Shown piece after piece: positions 41,861-52,259 of a stretch of 64,000 nt of DNA. Numbering within the stretch: the stretch's first letter is position 1; each line of letters starts with the position of its first letter. The stretch comes from Marivibrio sp040218065. Lineage in GTDB: Bacteria; Pseudomonadota; Alphaproteobacteria; UBA8366; Aestuariispiraceae. The notes under the pieces are model-generated. The model saw nothing but the letters and a program-made list of their open reading frames with translations, searched no databases and had not been told where the DNA came from. The position numbers and the translations under genes are program-made. The stretch spans positions 1-64,000 of the forward strand of contig NZ_JAVJQE010000004.1 in assembly GCF_040218065.1 (NCBI RefSeq), in the 5' to 3' direction.

Positions 41861-44800
41861 CTACCCAACCTCAGCGAGCAGATCCTTCGCCTCCACTTGC
41901 GCGCCCGCCTTGACCGGCAGCCGCTTGACCGACCCGTCGCGGGGCGCGTGGATGGCGGTCTCCATCTTCATGGCTTCCAGCGTCATCAGCACGTCGCCGG
42001 CCTTGACCTTCTGCCCTTCCGAGACGGCGAGCGTCGCGACCATCCCCGGCATCGGCGCGGGAACGTGGCCGGCGTCGTTTTCGTCCGCCTTCTCGTTCGC
42101 CGCCGCCTTCGGCGCCAGCGCGCGGTCGACCACGCGAACCATACGCGGCTGGCCGTTCAGTTCGAAGAAGACCTCGCGCTGTCCGGCCTCGTCGGCTTCC
42201 GCGACCGTGAGCAGACGGACGATCAGGATCTTACCCTTCTCGATCTCGACCGTGATCTCGTCGCCCGGCTCCATGCCGTAGAAGAAGACAGGCGTCGGCA
42301 GCACGTCGACGCGGCCGTGTTCGCGCTTCCTTTTGGCGTAGTCCGTGAAGACCTTCGGATACATCAGATAGGAGGCGAGCTCCGCATCGTCGACGCTACG
42401 GTCTATCGCCTTCTCGACGGCCGCCTTCTCCGCCTTCAGATCGGCGGCTTTCAGATGCTTGCCCGGCCGATCGGTGATCGGCGTCTCGTCGCCGAGCGCC
42501 TTCTCCTGAAGCGCCTTCGGCCAGCCGCCCGGCGGCTGGCCCAGATCGCCGCGCAGCATGGCGATGACGGAGTCCGGGAAGCTCGTATCGTGGTCGGGGT
42601 CCAGGATCTGCTTCGCCGTCAGGCCGCTGGACACCATCGAGAGCGCCATGTCGCCCACCACCTTGGAGCTGGGCGTCACCTTAACGATGTCACCGAAGAG
42701 CTGGTTGACGTCCGCATAGGCGTGCGCGACCTCGTGCCAGCGCTCGGCCAGACCCATGGCCCGCGCCTGCTCCTTCAGGTTCGTGAACTGGCCGCCCGGC
42801 ATCTCGTGCAGATAGACTTCCGACGCCCCGGCGCGCAGGTCGCTTTCGAACGGCGTGTACTGGACGCGCACCGCCTCCCAGTAATCGGAGAAGGCGCGGA
42901 TCACCGCCGGGTCGAGGCCGGGATCGCGCGCCGTGTCGGCGAGCGCCAGCGCGATCGACCCCAGGTTGGGCTGCGAGGTCAGGCCGGAGAAGCTGTCCAT
43001 CGCCGCGTCCACCGCGTCCGCCCCCGCGGCGCAGGCGGCCAGCACGCTGGCGGCCGAAACGCCGCTGGTGTCGTGGGTGTGAAAGTGGACCGGCAGGCCG
43101 GTCTCCTCCTTCAAGGCGCGCACCAGCGTCTCCGCGGCGAGCGGCCGACAGAGGCCCGCCATGTCCTTGATCCCGATGATGTGCGCGCCCTGCGCCTTCA
43201 TCTCGCGGCCGAGCGCCAGGTAATAGTCGAGATCGTATTTCGAGCGCTTGGGGTCGAACAAATCGCCAGTGTAGCAGATCGCCGCCTCGCAGAGCTTGTC
43301 GGTATCGAGCACCGCCTCGATCGCGACCTTCATGTTCTCCGCCCAGTTGAGGCTGTCGAAGACGCGGAAGACGTCGACGCCTTCCTCGGCCGCGCGGCGG
43401 GTGAAATGCTTCACCACATTGTCCGGATAGTTGGTGTAGCCGACGGCGTTGGAGGCGCGCAGCAGCATCTGCAGCAAGATGTTGGGAACGCGCGCGCGGA
43501 TGTCGCGCAGCCGATCCCACGGACACTCATGCAGGAAGCGCATGGCGACGTCGAACGTCGCCCCGCCCCAGCATTCCAGCGAGAAGAGCTGCGGCAAGCC
43601 GCGGGCGTAGGCGTCGGCCGCCTTCACCATGTCGTAGCTGCGCATGCGCGTGGCCAGCAGCGACTGATGGGCGTCGCGCATCGTGGTGTCGGTGATCAGG
43701 ACCCGCGTCTCGTTCAGCATCCAGTCGCGGAAGCCCTCCGGCCCCAACTCGTCCAACAGCGTCTTCGTGCCCTTGGGCGGTTCGCCCAGCATGTCGAAAT
43801 TCTCCGGCACGACGGGCTCCGGCGCGTGCGCGGGCGGGGCGGGGCGCTCGGCCACCTCGGGATTGCCGTTGACGGTCACGTCGCCGATGAAGCGCAGCAG
43901 ACGCGTCGCGCGATCACGGCGCTTGGGGAAGTTGAAGAGCTCCGGCGTCTCGTCGATGAAGCGGGTGGTGTAGTCGCCCTTCAGGAACTTCGGATGATTG
44001 ATCAGATTCTCGACGAAGACGAGGTTGGTCGCCACGCCGCGGATGCGGAACTCTTTGAGCGCGCGGTCCATCCGGCGCACCGCGGCCTCCGGGCTCCAGG
44101 CCCAGGCCGTCACCTTCTCCAAAAGCGAGTCGTAATAGCGCGTGATGACGGCGCCGGAATAGGCCGTCCCGCCGTCGAGCCGGATGCCGAAGCCGGTCGC
44201 GCCGCGATAGGCGGTGATGCGGCCGTAGTCGGGGACGAAGTTCTGCTCCGGATCCTCGGTCGTCACCCGGCACTGCAGGGCGTGGCCGTCGAGCTGAATT
44301 TCCTCCTGCGTCGGCACGCCGGACCGCTCGCGGTCCCCGATCCGCGCGCCCTGGGCGATCATCAGCTGCGCCTTCACGATGTCGACGCCGGTGACCTCCT
44401 CGGTCACCGTGTGCTCCACCTGAATGCGCGGATTGACCTCGATGAAGTGGAACTCGCCCGTCTTCACGTCCATCAGGAATTCGGCCGTCCCAGCGCCCAC
44501 ATAGCCGGCCTCGCGGGCGAGCTTGACCGCGCCTTCGCAGAGCTCCTCGCGCTGGGCCTGGGTGAGGTAGGGGGCGGGCGCGCGTTCCACGACTTTCTGG
44601 TTGCGGCGCTGGACGGTGCAGTCGCGCTCCCATAGATGCACGACGGTCCCGTGCGCATCGCCCAGCAACTGCACCTCCACATGGCGCGCCTTCTCGACCA
44701 GCTTCTCCAGATAAACCTCGCCGTTGCCGAAGGCGGCCTCGGCTTCGCGCCGGCCGGCGTCCACCTGTTCTTTCAGCGTATCGCCGCTTTCGATCACGCG

Positions 44801-45319
44801 CATGCCTCGGCCGCCGCCGCCCCAGCTCGCCTTCAGCATCAGCGGGTAGCCGATTTCGTCGGCCATCGCCTTCGCGTCGTCCAGATCGTCGGGCAGCGCG
44901 GCCGTCGCCGGCATCACCGGCGTGCCGGCGCGCTCGGCCGCGTGGCGGGCGGAGACCTTGTTGCCGAGCGCGCGCATCACGTCCGGCGGCGGCCCGACCC
45001 AGATCAGACCCGCATCGATCACCGCGTCCGCGAAGTCCGGATTCTCGGAGAGAAAACCGTAGCCGGGATGCACGGCGTCGCAGCCCGAATCCCGGGCGAC
45101 GCGCAGCATCTCCTCGATCGCCAGATAGGCCTTCACCGGCCCCAACCCGCGGCCGATCAGATAGCTTTCGTCCGCCTTGAAGCGGTGGAGGGCGTATTTG
45201 TCCTCCTCGGTGAAGACCGCAACGGTGGCGATCTGCAATTCGGTCGCCGCCCGCATGATGCGGATCGCGATCTCGCTGCGGTTGGCGATGAGCAGCTTGC
45301 GAATTCGTTTGGCGGCCAT
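41861..45319 (-). CDS. pyc: Pyruvate carboxylase
   Basis: 1152 residues, full length for the single-chain enzyme that carboxylates pyruvate to oxaloacetate. Domains in order: biotin carboxylase (about 5-460; GYGFLSEN, KASWGGGGRGM, ERDCTVQRRNQK, FIEVNPRIQVEHTVTE), carboxyltransferase (about 535-810; DTTMRDAHQSLLATRMR, ECWGGATFDVA, IKDMAGL, HFHTHDTSG), the central PYC-OADA region, and biotinyl carrier (about 1080-1152) with the biotin lysine in EAMKMET. The last 33 codons are duplicated at 39913-40015. An inverted repeat at 45372-45398 lies 53 bases upstream of the start. Confidence 0.97.
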   Translation of the reverse strand: MAAKRIRKLLIANRSEIAIRIMRAATELQIATVAVFTEEDKYALHRFKADESYLIGRGLGPVKAYLAIEEMLRVARDSGCDAVHPGYGFLSENPDFADAVIDAGLIWVGPPPDVMRALGNKVSARHAAERAGTPVMPATAALPDDLDDAKAMADEIGYPLMLKASWGGGGRGMRVIESGDTLKEQVDAGRREAEAAFGNGEVYLEKLVEKARHVEVQLLGDAHGTVVHLWERDCTVQRRNQKVVERAPAPYLTQAQREELCEGAVKLAREAGYVGAGTAEFLMDVKTGEFHFIEVNPRIQVEHTVTEEVTGVDIVKAQLMIAQGARIGDRERSGVPTQEEIQLDGHALQCRVTTEDPEQNFVPDYGRITAYRGATGFGIRLDGGTAYSGAVITRYYDSLLEKVTAWAWSPEAAVRRMDRALKEFRIRGVATNLVFVENLINHPKFLKGDYTTRFIDETPELFNFPKRRDRATRLLRFIGDVTVNGNPEVAERPAPPAHAPEPVVPENFDMLGEPPKGTKTLLDELGPEGFRDWMLNETRVLITDTTMRDAHQSLLATRMRSYDMVKAADAYARGLPQLFSLECWGGATFDVAMRFLHECPWDRLRDIRARVPNILLQMLLRASNAVGYTNYPDNVVKHFTRRAAEEGVDVFRVFDSLNWAENMKVAIEAVLDTDKLCEAAICYTGDLFDPKRSKYDLDYYLALGREMKAQGAHIIGIKDMAGLCRPLAAETLVRALKEETGLPVHFHTHDTSGVSAASVLAACAAGADAVDAAMDSFSGLTSQPNLGSIALALADTARDPGLDPAVIRAFSDYWEAVRVQYTPFESDLRAGASEVYLHEMPGGQFTNLKEQARAMGLAERWHEVAHAYADVNQLFGDIVKVTPSSKVVGDMALSMVSSGLTAKQILDPDHDTSFPDSVIAMLRGDLGQPPGGWPKALQEKALGDETPITDRPGKHLKAADLKAEKAAVEKAIDRSVDDAELASYLMYPKVFTDYAKRKREHGRVDVLPTPVFFYGMEPGDEITVEIEKGKILIVRLLTVAEADEAGQREVFFELNGQPRMVRVVDRALAPKAAANEKADENDAGHVPAPMPGMVATLAVSEGQKVKAGDVLMTLEAMKMETAIHAPRDGSVKRLPVKAGAQVEAKDLLAEVG

Positions 45320-45371
45320 GGCGGCGATCCCTGTTCGAACGGGCTAAAAAAGGCGTTTCGGTCACCTTATC

Positions 45372-45398
45372 GGATATTTTCGCAAGTGCGAAATATCC
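45372..45398. promoter_or_regulatory. Near-perfect inverted repeat upstream of pyc (possible operator)
   Basis: GGATATTTTCGCA-AG-TGCGAAATATCC forms an inverted repeat of 12-13 bases with one extra T. The core TTCGCA-AG-TGCGAA resembles TTTGC/GCAAA-type sites of RamB/ScfR-like regulators of carbon metabolism (from memory). It is 53-79 bases upstream of the pyc ATG. Confidence 0.5.
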
Positions 45399-45596
45399 CG
45401 GCGCCGGTCGGGCGATTTATTGGGCGTCTCGCGCGCGGAAAACACCGCGCCGGCGACGCCGACCCGCACGAGCGCGACGGCGCGGCCGTCCGCGCGGCGG
45501 GGGGGCGGGCCGCCCCAGGCGCTTGTTCGCCCGACACCGCACCGGCTATTGTCCGGGCCATAACAACAGCTTGGGTTACAACGGGGGAGCGGCCCA

Positions 45597-47228
45597 GTGA
45601 ACGCCGACAGCATCGGATCCTTCGACTACGTCATCGTCGGCGCCGGCACCGCCGGCTGCCTCTTGGCCAATCGGTTGAGCGAGGATCCGGCCGTGCGGGT
45701 CCTGTTGTTGGAGGCGGGCGGCAAAGACGACTACTTCTGGATCCACGTGCCTGTCGGCTACCTCTACACCATGGGCAATCCGCGGACGGACTGGTTGTTC
45801 CGGACGGAGAGCGAGCCGGGCCTCAACGGCCGCGCGTTGGATTACCCGCGCGGCAAGGTGCTGGGCGGCTGCTCCTCGATCAACGGCATGATCTACATGC
45901 GCGGTCAGGCGGCGGACTACGACCACTGGGCGCAGACCGGGGCCAAGGGCTGGTCCTGGGCCGACGTGCTGCCCTATTTCCGCCGCTCGGAAGATCACTA
46001 CAAGGGCGAGACCGACCTGCACGGCGCGGGCGGCGAATGGCGGGTGGAGCGTCAGCGCCTCAGCTGGGAGATTCTGGACGCTTGGCGCGAGGCGGCGATT
46101 CAGGCCGGCATTCCCGCGACCGACGACTTCAACGGCGGCGACAACGAGGGCGTCGGCTATTTCGAGGTCAATCAGCGCGGCGGCGTGCGCTGGTCGACGG
46201 CCAAGGCCTATTTACGGCCCGCCATGAGCCGGCCGAACTTGACGATCATGACCAAGGCGCAGGCGACGCGGATCGTCTTGGAGGGCGGGCGCGCGGTCGG
46301 GCTAGAGTTCCGGCGCGCCGGACGGCCCATGCGCGTCGACGCGGCGGCGGAGTTGATCCTGGCCGCCGGGGCTGTCGCGTCGCCTGTGATCCTTCAGCAA
46401 TCCGGCGTCGGTCCCGGGGCCGTGCTGGCCGAACGCGGCCTCGACGTGCGGCGCGATCTGCGCGGCGTCGGTGAAAATCTGCAAGACCATCTGCAGGTTC
46501 GGGCGGTCTATAAGGTCGACGGCGTCAAGACGCTGAACCGCATCGCCAACAGCCTGATCGGCAAGGCCGGGATGGGGCTGGAATACGCCCTCAAACGCTC
46601 CGGCCCGCTCTCCATGGCGCCGAGCCAGCTCGGCTGCTTCACCAAATCCGACCCCTCGCGCGAGACGCCGAACCTGCAATATCACGTGCAGCCGCTCTCC
46701 ACCGACAAGCTGGGGGAGGATCTGCACCCCTTCGACGCCTTCACCGCCAGCGTCTGCAATCTGCGCCCGCAAAGCCGCGGCCATGTGCGCCTGCGCAGCG
46801 CCGATCCGCTGGACAAACCGGTGATCCGGCCGAATTACCTCTCCGATCCGGCCGATCAGAAGATCGCGGCCGAGGCGCTGAAGCTGACCCGCCGCATCTC
46901 GGATCAGCCGGCCCTGCAGAAGTACAAGGCCCGCGAATACAAGCCGGGCCTTGAAATCTCGAGCGACGAGGAGCTGTGGCGCGCCGCCGGCGACATCGCC
47001 ACGACGATCTTCCACCCTGTGGGGACCTGCAAGATGGGGCCGGCCTCGGACGGCTGGGCCGTGGTGGACGAACGCCTGCGCGTCCACGGGATCGCGGGTC
47101 TGCGCGTGATCGACGCCTCGATCATGCCGACCATCACCAGCGGCAACACCAACGCGCCCACCCTGATGATCGCGGAGAAGGGCGCCGCGATGATTCGCGA
47201 GGATGCGAAGGCGCGCGCTGCGGCGTGA
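45597..47228 (+). CDS. GMC-family FAD-dependent oxidoreductase (choline/alcohol dehydrogenase-like)
   Basis: 543 residues; the GTG start at 45597 has GGGGAG upstream. The FAD-binding motif is YVIVGAGTAGCLLANRLSED (about 11-30), then LLLEAGG. GMC signatures are YPRGKVLGGCSSINGMIYMRG (split by function) and GAVASPVILQQSGVGPG. The C-terminal catalytic region has FHPVGTCKMG (His) and GNTNAPTLMIAEKGA. It oxidises an alcohol; choline, another alcohol or an aromatic-linked alcohol cannot be told apart. It stands alone, divergent from pyc and convergent with the paaX operon. Confidence 0.88.
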   Translation: MNADSIGSFDYVIVGAGTAGCLLANRLSEDPAVRVLLLEAGGKDDYFWIHVPVGYLYTMGNPRTDWLFRTESEPGLNGRALDYPRGKVLGGCSSINGMIYMRGQAADYDHWAQTGAKGWSWADVLPYFRRSEDHYKGETDLHGAGGEWRVERQRLSWEILDAWREAAIQAGIPATDDFNGGDNEGVGYFEVNQRGGVRWSTAKAYLRPAMSRPNLTIMTKAQATRIVLEGGRAVGLEFRRAGRPMRVDAAAELILAAGAVASPVILQQSGVGPGAVLAERGLDVRRDLRGVGENLQDHLQVRAVYKVDGVKTLNRIANSLIGKAGMGLEYALKRSGPLSMAPSQLGCFTKSDPSRETPNLQYHVQPLSTDKLGEDLHPFDAFTASVCNLRPQSRGHVRLRSADPLDKPVIRPNYLSDPADQKIAAEALKLTRRISDQPALQKYKAREYKPGLEISSDEELWRAAGDIATTIFHPVGTCKMGPASDGWAVVDERLRVHGIAGLRVIDASIMPTITSGNTNAPTLMIAEKGAAMIREDAKARAAA

Positions 47229-47238
47229 GGTCCGTTTC

Positions 47239-47370
47239 CCCTCTCCCCTTCACAGGGGAGAGGGTCGGGGTGAGGGGTGGTTGTTGTAAGCGCGAACGGC
47301 GGCGCTCTATCGCCGCCATCCCCTCATCCTCCCACGGCCGCTCTCGCTCTCCCCTTATGGAAGGGGAGAG
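47239..47370. repeat. Two GC-rich hairpins between convergent genes
   Basis: Hairpin 1 is CCCTCTCCCC (47239-47248) with GGGGAGAGGG (47255-47264). Hairpin 2 is CTCTCCCCTT (47347-47356) with AAGGGGAGAG (47361-47370). The two share the same core, a dispersed-repeat type. They lie between the GMC and paaX stops and may terminate from both sides. Confidence 0.75.
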
Positions 47371-47374
47371 GGGA

Positions 47375-48283
47375 TTACATCTCGAACCGCTGATGAAAGA
47401 ACGGCTGCGCCGGGGGCAGGGGGCCGTCCAGGGTCTCGACGCTCTCGGCGAGCCAGGCCTCCGCGGGCGCGACCAGGCGGCGGTAGAGGGCGGCCGTCAT
47501 GTCGGTGGCCGCTTCGCCCGACCAGCCGCGCGGCAGCAGTTCGGGCGGCAGGGCCGGGTCGCGCAGCAGGATGCGGCGATAATCGTGGATCAACAGGACG
47601 CGGAGCAGAAAGGCGGCTTCGGGATCGTCCGGCGCCGGTCCCGCGGCGACCGGTTTGAAGGCCTTGAGGAAGGCGCGGTATTGCGCGTCGAGCGCGTCGA
47701 GCGACCAGGCTTGTTCGACGATCCGGCGCAAGGGTCGCATGGCGTCGCGATCGTCGCTCGCCGCCTCAAGGATCAAGGCGTGATCGGCCAGCCGATGGGC
47801 GCAGATGGCGCGCTTGGCCGCCTCGCGCTCCGCCTTCGGGTGGGCGAGCAGCGCCGGGGCCAGCGTGGAGAAGCCCTGGAAGGCGAGCTCTTTCTTCAAG
47901 GCCTCGCGGGCCTGCGCGGGCGCGTCGTCGGTCAGCAACACGAACAGCCAACGGCCGTCCCAATCGCGCTCTGGCAGGGAATAGATGCGGCGTTGGGCCG
48001 ATTGGAATTGCCGGCGGCCGTCGTCGGTCAGCGCATAGTAGCTCTTGCGGCCGAGCTGGGTCGCGCTCAACAGCCCTTCCTGCGAGAGGCGATAGACGCC
48101 GGTGCGCACCATCCGTTCGCTGACGCCCAACGGGTCGACGAGCCGGATCAGCGAGCCCAGCCAGCAGGCGCCGCCATGCGGCATCAGGGCGTCGCCGTAG
48201 ATCGTCACGATCAGCGACTTGGCGCGCAGGGTCAGGCGGGGGAGCAGGGCCTCGACCGCAGCGTTCTGCGCCGCCTGCGCCAT
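47375..48283 (-). CDS. paaX: Phenylacetate pathway repressor PaaX
   Basis: 302 residues from the ATG at 48283 (MAQAAQNAAVEALL). The N-terminal winged helix has SLIVTIYGDALMPHGGACWL, GVSERMVRTGVYRLSQEG and GRKSYYALTDDGRRQF. The central domain (ERDWDGRWLFVLLTDD) and C-terminal domain (LLRVLLIHDYRRILLRDP, LPRGW) are typical. PaaX is released by phenylacetyl-CoA. It is last in the paaG-I-J-K-X run, 4 bases after paaK. Likely operators are at 52147 and 63344. Confidence 0.93.
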   Translation of the reverse strand: MAQAAQNAAVEALLPRLTLRAKSLIVTIYGDALMPHGGACWLGSLIRLVDPLGVSERMVRTGVYRLSQEGLLSATQLGRKSYYALTDDGRRQFQSAQRRIYSLPERDWDGRWLFVLLTDDAPAQAREALKKELAFQGFSTLAPALLAHPKAEREAAKRAICAHRLADHALILEAASDDRDAMRPLRRIVEQAWSLDALDAQYRAFLKAFKPVAAGPAPDDPEAAFLLRVLLIHDYRRILLRDPALPPELLPRGWSGEAATDMTAALYRRLVAPAEAWLAESVETLDGPLPPAQPFFHQRFEM

Positions 48284-48287
48284 GCGC

Positions 48288-49595
48288 TCAGCCTTTCCGC
48301 CGGTCGACGACGCGTTTCGCCTTGCCGACGGAACGCTCGACCTCTCCCTCGGCGCGCACGCGCACCTCGGCGCTGACGCCGATCGTCGACTTGATGTGGT
48401 GGGCGAGGTCCTTGGCCGCGGCCTCGCGGGCGCTTTCCTCGCCTTGGGCGCGGGCTTCCACATTGACCGCCAGACGATCGAGCGCGCCGTCGCGCCAGAC
48501 TTCCAGCTGATAATGCGGGGCGAGGCGGGGGTCCTTCAGAATCAGTTCCTCCACCTGGCTCGGGAAGAGGTTCACCCCGCGGATGATGAGCATGTCGTCG
48601 GTGCGGCCCGTCACCTTCTCCATCCGCCGCATGGAGCGCGCGGTCCCCGGCAGCAGCCGCGTCAGATCGCGGGTGCGATAGCGCAGGATCGGCAACGCTT
48701 CCTTCGTGAGCGAGGTGAAGACGAGTTCGCCGAACTCCCCGTCCGGCAGGACTTCGCCTGTCTCGGGATCCACGATCTCGGGATAGAAGTGATCCTCCCA
48801 GATGTAGAGGCCGTCCTTCGCCTCGCGCACCTCGTTGGCGACGCCGGGGCCGATCACTTCGGAGAGGCCGTAGATGTCGACCGCGCTCATGCCCGTGCGC
48901 TCCTCGATCGTGCGGCGCATCTCGTCGGTCCAGGGCTCGGCCCCGAAGATTCCGATATCGATCGAGCATTCCTCCTTCGAGAGCCCCTGGCGGTCCATCT
49001 CGTCGGCCAGCGCCAGCATGTAGCTGGGCGTCACCATGATGACTTCGGGCCGGAAGTCCCGGATCAGCTGCACCTGACGCTCCGTCATCCCGCCGGAGAC
49101 GGGCACCGCCATGCAGCCCAGCTTCTCCACGCCGAAATGCGCGCCCAGACCGCCGGTGAAGAGGCCGTAGCCGTAGGCGATATGGACCGTCATGCCCGGC
49201 CGCGCGCCGGCCGCGAAGATCGAACGCGCGACCATGTCCGCCCACATGTCGATGTCGCGGTCCGTGTAGCCGACGACCGTCGGCCGCCCGGTCGTGCCGG
49301 AGGAGGCGTGGACGCGCCGCAGCCGCTCCTTCGGCACGGCGAACATGCCGAAGGGATAGGTCTCGCGCAGATCCTCCTTGGTGGTGAAGGGCAGTTTCGC
49401 GAGATCCGTCAAGTCGCGCACGTCGTTTGGATGCACGCCGGCGGCGTCCAATTTTGCGCGGTAATGGGGAACGTTGTCGTAGGCGTGCTTCACCGACCAT
49501 TTGAGACGCGAGAGCTGCAGCGCCTCGATCTCGTCGCGGCTCGCCGTCTCGATCGGATGCAGGCCGGGCAGCAGGCCGGTCTTTGAGCCGGTCAT
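48288..49595 (-). CDS. paaK: Phenylacetate-CoA ligase
   Basis: 435 residues; the ATG has TAGGAG upstream. AMP-binding motifs are VHASSGTTGRPTVVGYTD (P-loop, about 94-111), AYGYGLFTGGLG, DIYGLSEVIGPG, and RTRDLTRL. The C-terminal domain has GRTDDMLIIRGVNLFPSQ. It activates phenylacetate to phenylacetyl-CoA, the first step and the source of the PaaX inducer. It lies 21 bases after paaJ. Confidence 0.95.
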   Translation of the reverse strand: MTGSKTGLLPGLHPIETASRDEIEALQLSRLKWSVKHAYDNVPHYRAKLDAAGVHPNDVRDLTDLAKLPFTTKEDLRETYPFGMFAVPKERLRRVHASSGTTGRPTVVGYTDRDIDMWADMVARSIFAAGARPGMTVHIAYGYGLFTGGLGAHFGVEKLGCMAVPVSGGMTERQVQLIRDFRPEVIMVTPSYMLALADEMDRQGLSKEECSIDIGIFGAEPWTDEMRRTIEERTGMSAVDIYGLSEVIGPGVANEVREAKDGLYIWEDHFYPEIVDPETGEVLPDGEFGELVFTSLTKEALPILRYRTRDLTRLLPGTARSMRRMEKVTGRTDDMLIIRGVNLFPSQVEELILKDPRLAPHYQLEVWRDGALDRLAVNVEARAQGEESAREAAAKDLAHHIKSTIGVSAEVRVRAEGEVERSVGKAKRVVDRRKG

Positions 49596-49616
49596 GGGTG
49601 CGCTCCTACGTTCTCT

Positions 49617-50825
<1,209 letters not shown>

Positions 50826-50848
50826 GTCCTTAACCGTCCTCGCTTTTT

Positions 50849-51304
50849 TCAGTTTTTCGCCGTCAGGCCGGGAACGATCTGTCCCTTGATCTGGCGCGAC
50901 TTGCCGCGAAAGTAGGCGACCGGCGCGCCGTCCTGGTTGCTCACGTCGATGTCGTAGACGCCGTTGCGCCCGCGCAGGATCTTCTCCCGGCACACCGCCG
51001 TCAGCCGGTCGCCCAGCTTGGCCGGCGCAACGAAGGCGATCTCGCAGCCGCTCGCCACCGTGACATGATTGTAGGCGTTGCAGCCGAAGGCGAAGGCGCT
51101 GTCGGCCAGCGTGAAGATCAGCCCGCCGTGGCAGATCGCGTGGCCGTTCACCATGTCTTCGCGCACCGTCATGGCGAGCGTCGCGGTCCCCGGACCGACT
51201 TCGACGATTTCGATGCCCAGCGCCCGGCTGGCGTTGTCCTTCTCGTACATCGCTTTGGCCGCGGCCTCCGCGATCTTCTGGGGGTCGGTCTCAGTCTCGG
51301 GCAT
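50849..51304 (-). CDS. paaI: Hydroxyphenylacetyl-CoA thioesterase PaaI
   Basis: 151 residues, hot-dog fold. VNGHAICHGGLIFTLADSAF (about 53-72) is the active-site motif with the HGG and Asp; EIAFVAPAKLGDRL follows. PaaI relieves CoA trapping when the pathway stalls. The ATG is 4 bases after the paaG stop, so translation is coupled. Confidence 0.93.
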   Translation of the reverse strand: MPETETDPQKIAEAAAKAMYEKDNASRALGIEIVEVGPGTATLAMTVREDMVNGHAICHGGLIFTLADSAFAFGCNAYNHVTVASGCEIAFVAPAKLGDRLTAVCREKILRGRNGVYDIDVSNQDGAPVAYFRGKSRQIKGQIVPGLTAKN

Positions 51305-51307
51305 CGT

Positions 51308-52108
51308 TCAGCGTCCCTTGAAGGCGGGCGCGCGCTTGTTCATGAAGGCGCCGACCCCCTCGCGATAATCCTCGGTCCGTCCGGCCTCGCGCTGCAGATC
51401 GCGCTCGAGGTCGAGCTGCGCGTCAAGATCATGATCGAAGCTCTGCGCCATCGCCTGCTTGATCAGCGCGAAGCCGCGCGTGGGACCCGTCGCCAGTTGC
51501 TGCGCGAGCTTGTCGGCCTCCGCGATTAATTCATCGTCCTCGACCGCGCGCCAGATCAATCCCCACTCCGCGGCCGTCTCCGCCGGCAGCTTGTCGCCGA
51601 GCAGCGCGAGACCCTTCGCCCGCGCCAGCCCGACGAGCCGCGGCAGCGTCCAGGTGCCGCCCGAATCCGGCACCAGCCCCAGTTTGCAGAACGGCTGGAT
51701 GAAACTCGCCGACTTCGCCGCCAGCACGATGTCGCAGGCGAGCGCGACGTTGGCGCCCGCGCCGGCCGCCACGCCGTTCACGGCGCAGATCACGGGCTTC
51801 TCGAGCTTGGCGATGGCGCGGACCAGGGGATTGTAGCGCTCTTCCAGCGATTCCCCCAGGTCCGGCGCCTCGGCGTTCGGGTCGTTGGGGTCGACGGCGC
51901 GGTCGCTTAGATCCTGGCCGGCGCAGAAGCCGCGACCGGCGCCGGTCAGCAGCACCGCGCGGACGTCGGCGTCGCCGGCGATGCGCGAGAGCGCGTCGCG
52001 CAGCTCCTCGTGCATCTGGACGGTGAAGCTGTTCAGTTTGTCCGGGCGGTTCAGCGTCACCCGCGCGACGCCGTCCGCCGCGGCGTACTCGATCGTCTCA
52101 TAGGCCAT
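51308..52108 (-). CDS. paaG: 2-(1,2-epoxy-1,2-dihydrophenyl)acetyl-CoA isomerase PaaG
   Basis: 266 residues of the enoyl-CoA hydratase/isomerase family; the ATG has GGAGGAG upstream. Oxyanion-hole sequences are AGRGFCAGQDLSD (about 57-69) and NGVAAGAGANVALACD. LGLVPDSGGTWTLPRLVG places the catalytic Asp. It turns the epoxide into the oxepin. It is the first gene of the minus-strand paa operon. Confidence 0.92.
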   Translation of the reverse strand: MAYETIEYAAADGVARVTLNRPDKLNSFTVQMHEELRDALSRIAGDADVRAVLLTGAGRGFCAGQDLSDRAVDPNDPNAEAPDLGESLEERYNPLVRAIAKLEKPVICAVNGVAAGAGANVALACDIVLAAKSASFIQPFCKLGLVPDSGGTWTLPRLVGLARAKGLALLGDKLPAETAAEWGLIWRAVEDDELIAEADKLAQQLATGPTRGFALIKQAMAQSFDHDLDAQLDLERDLQREAGRTEDYREGVGAFMNKRAPAFKGR

Positions 52109-52259
52109 GCGGCCGTCTCCTCCCGCGTTCTCTTGGAGTCCGAACGTGATACAATTATTAGACAGATCGCCCTGTTTTTGGTATCAGAAAATCCAATTCG
52201 CCCGCAAGCCGCCCGACAGACGGCGGCCTTTTCCGATCGTTATGGAAGGACGCCCGACC
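52109..52259. promoter_or_regulatory. Divergent paaG/paaN control region
   Basis: This 151-base region separates the divergent paaG and paaN starts. It contains the inverted repeat TGATAC (52147-52152), N28, GTATCA (52181-52186). The half-site AACGTGATACA is identical to that upstream of paaA. A regulator bound here could control both operons. Confidence 0.7.
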
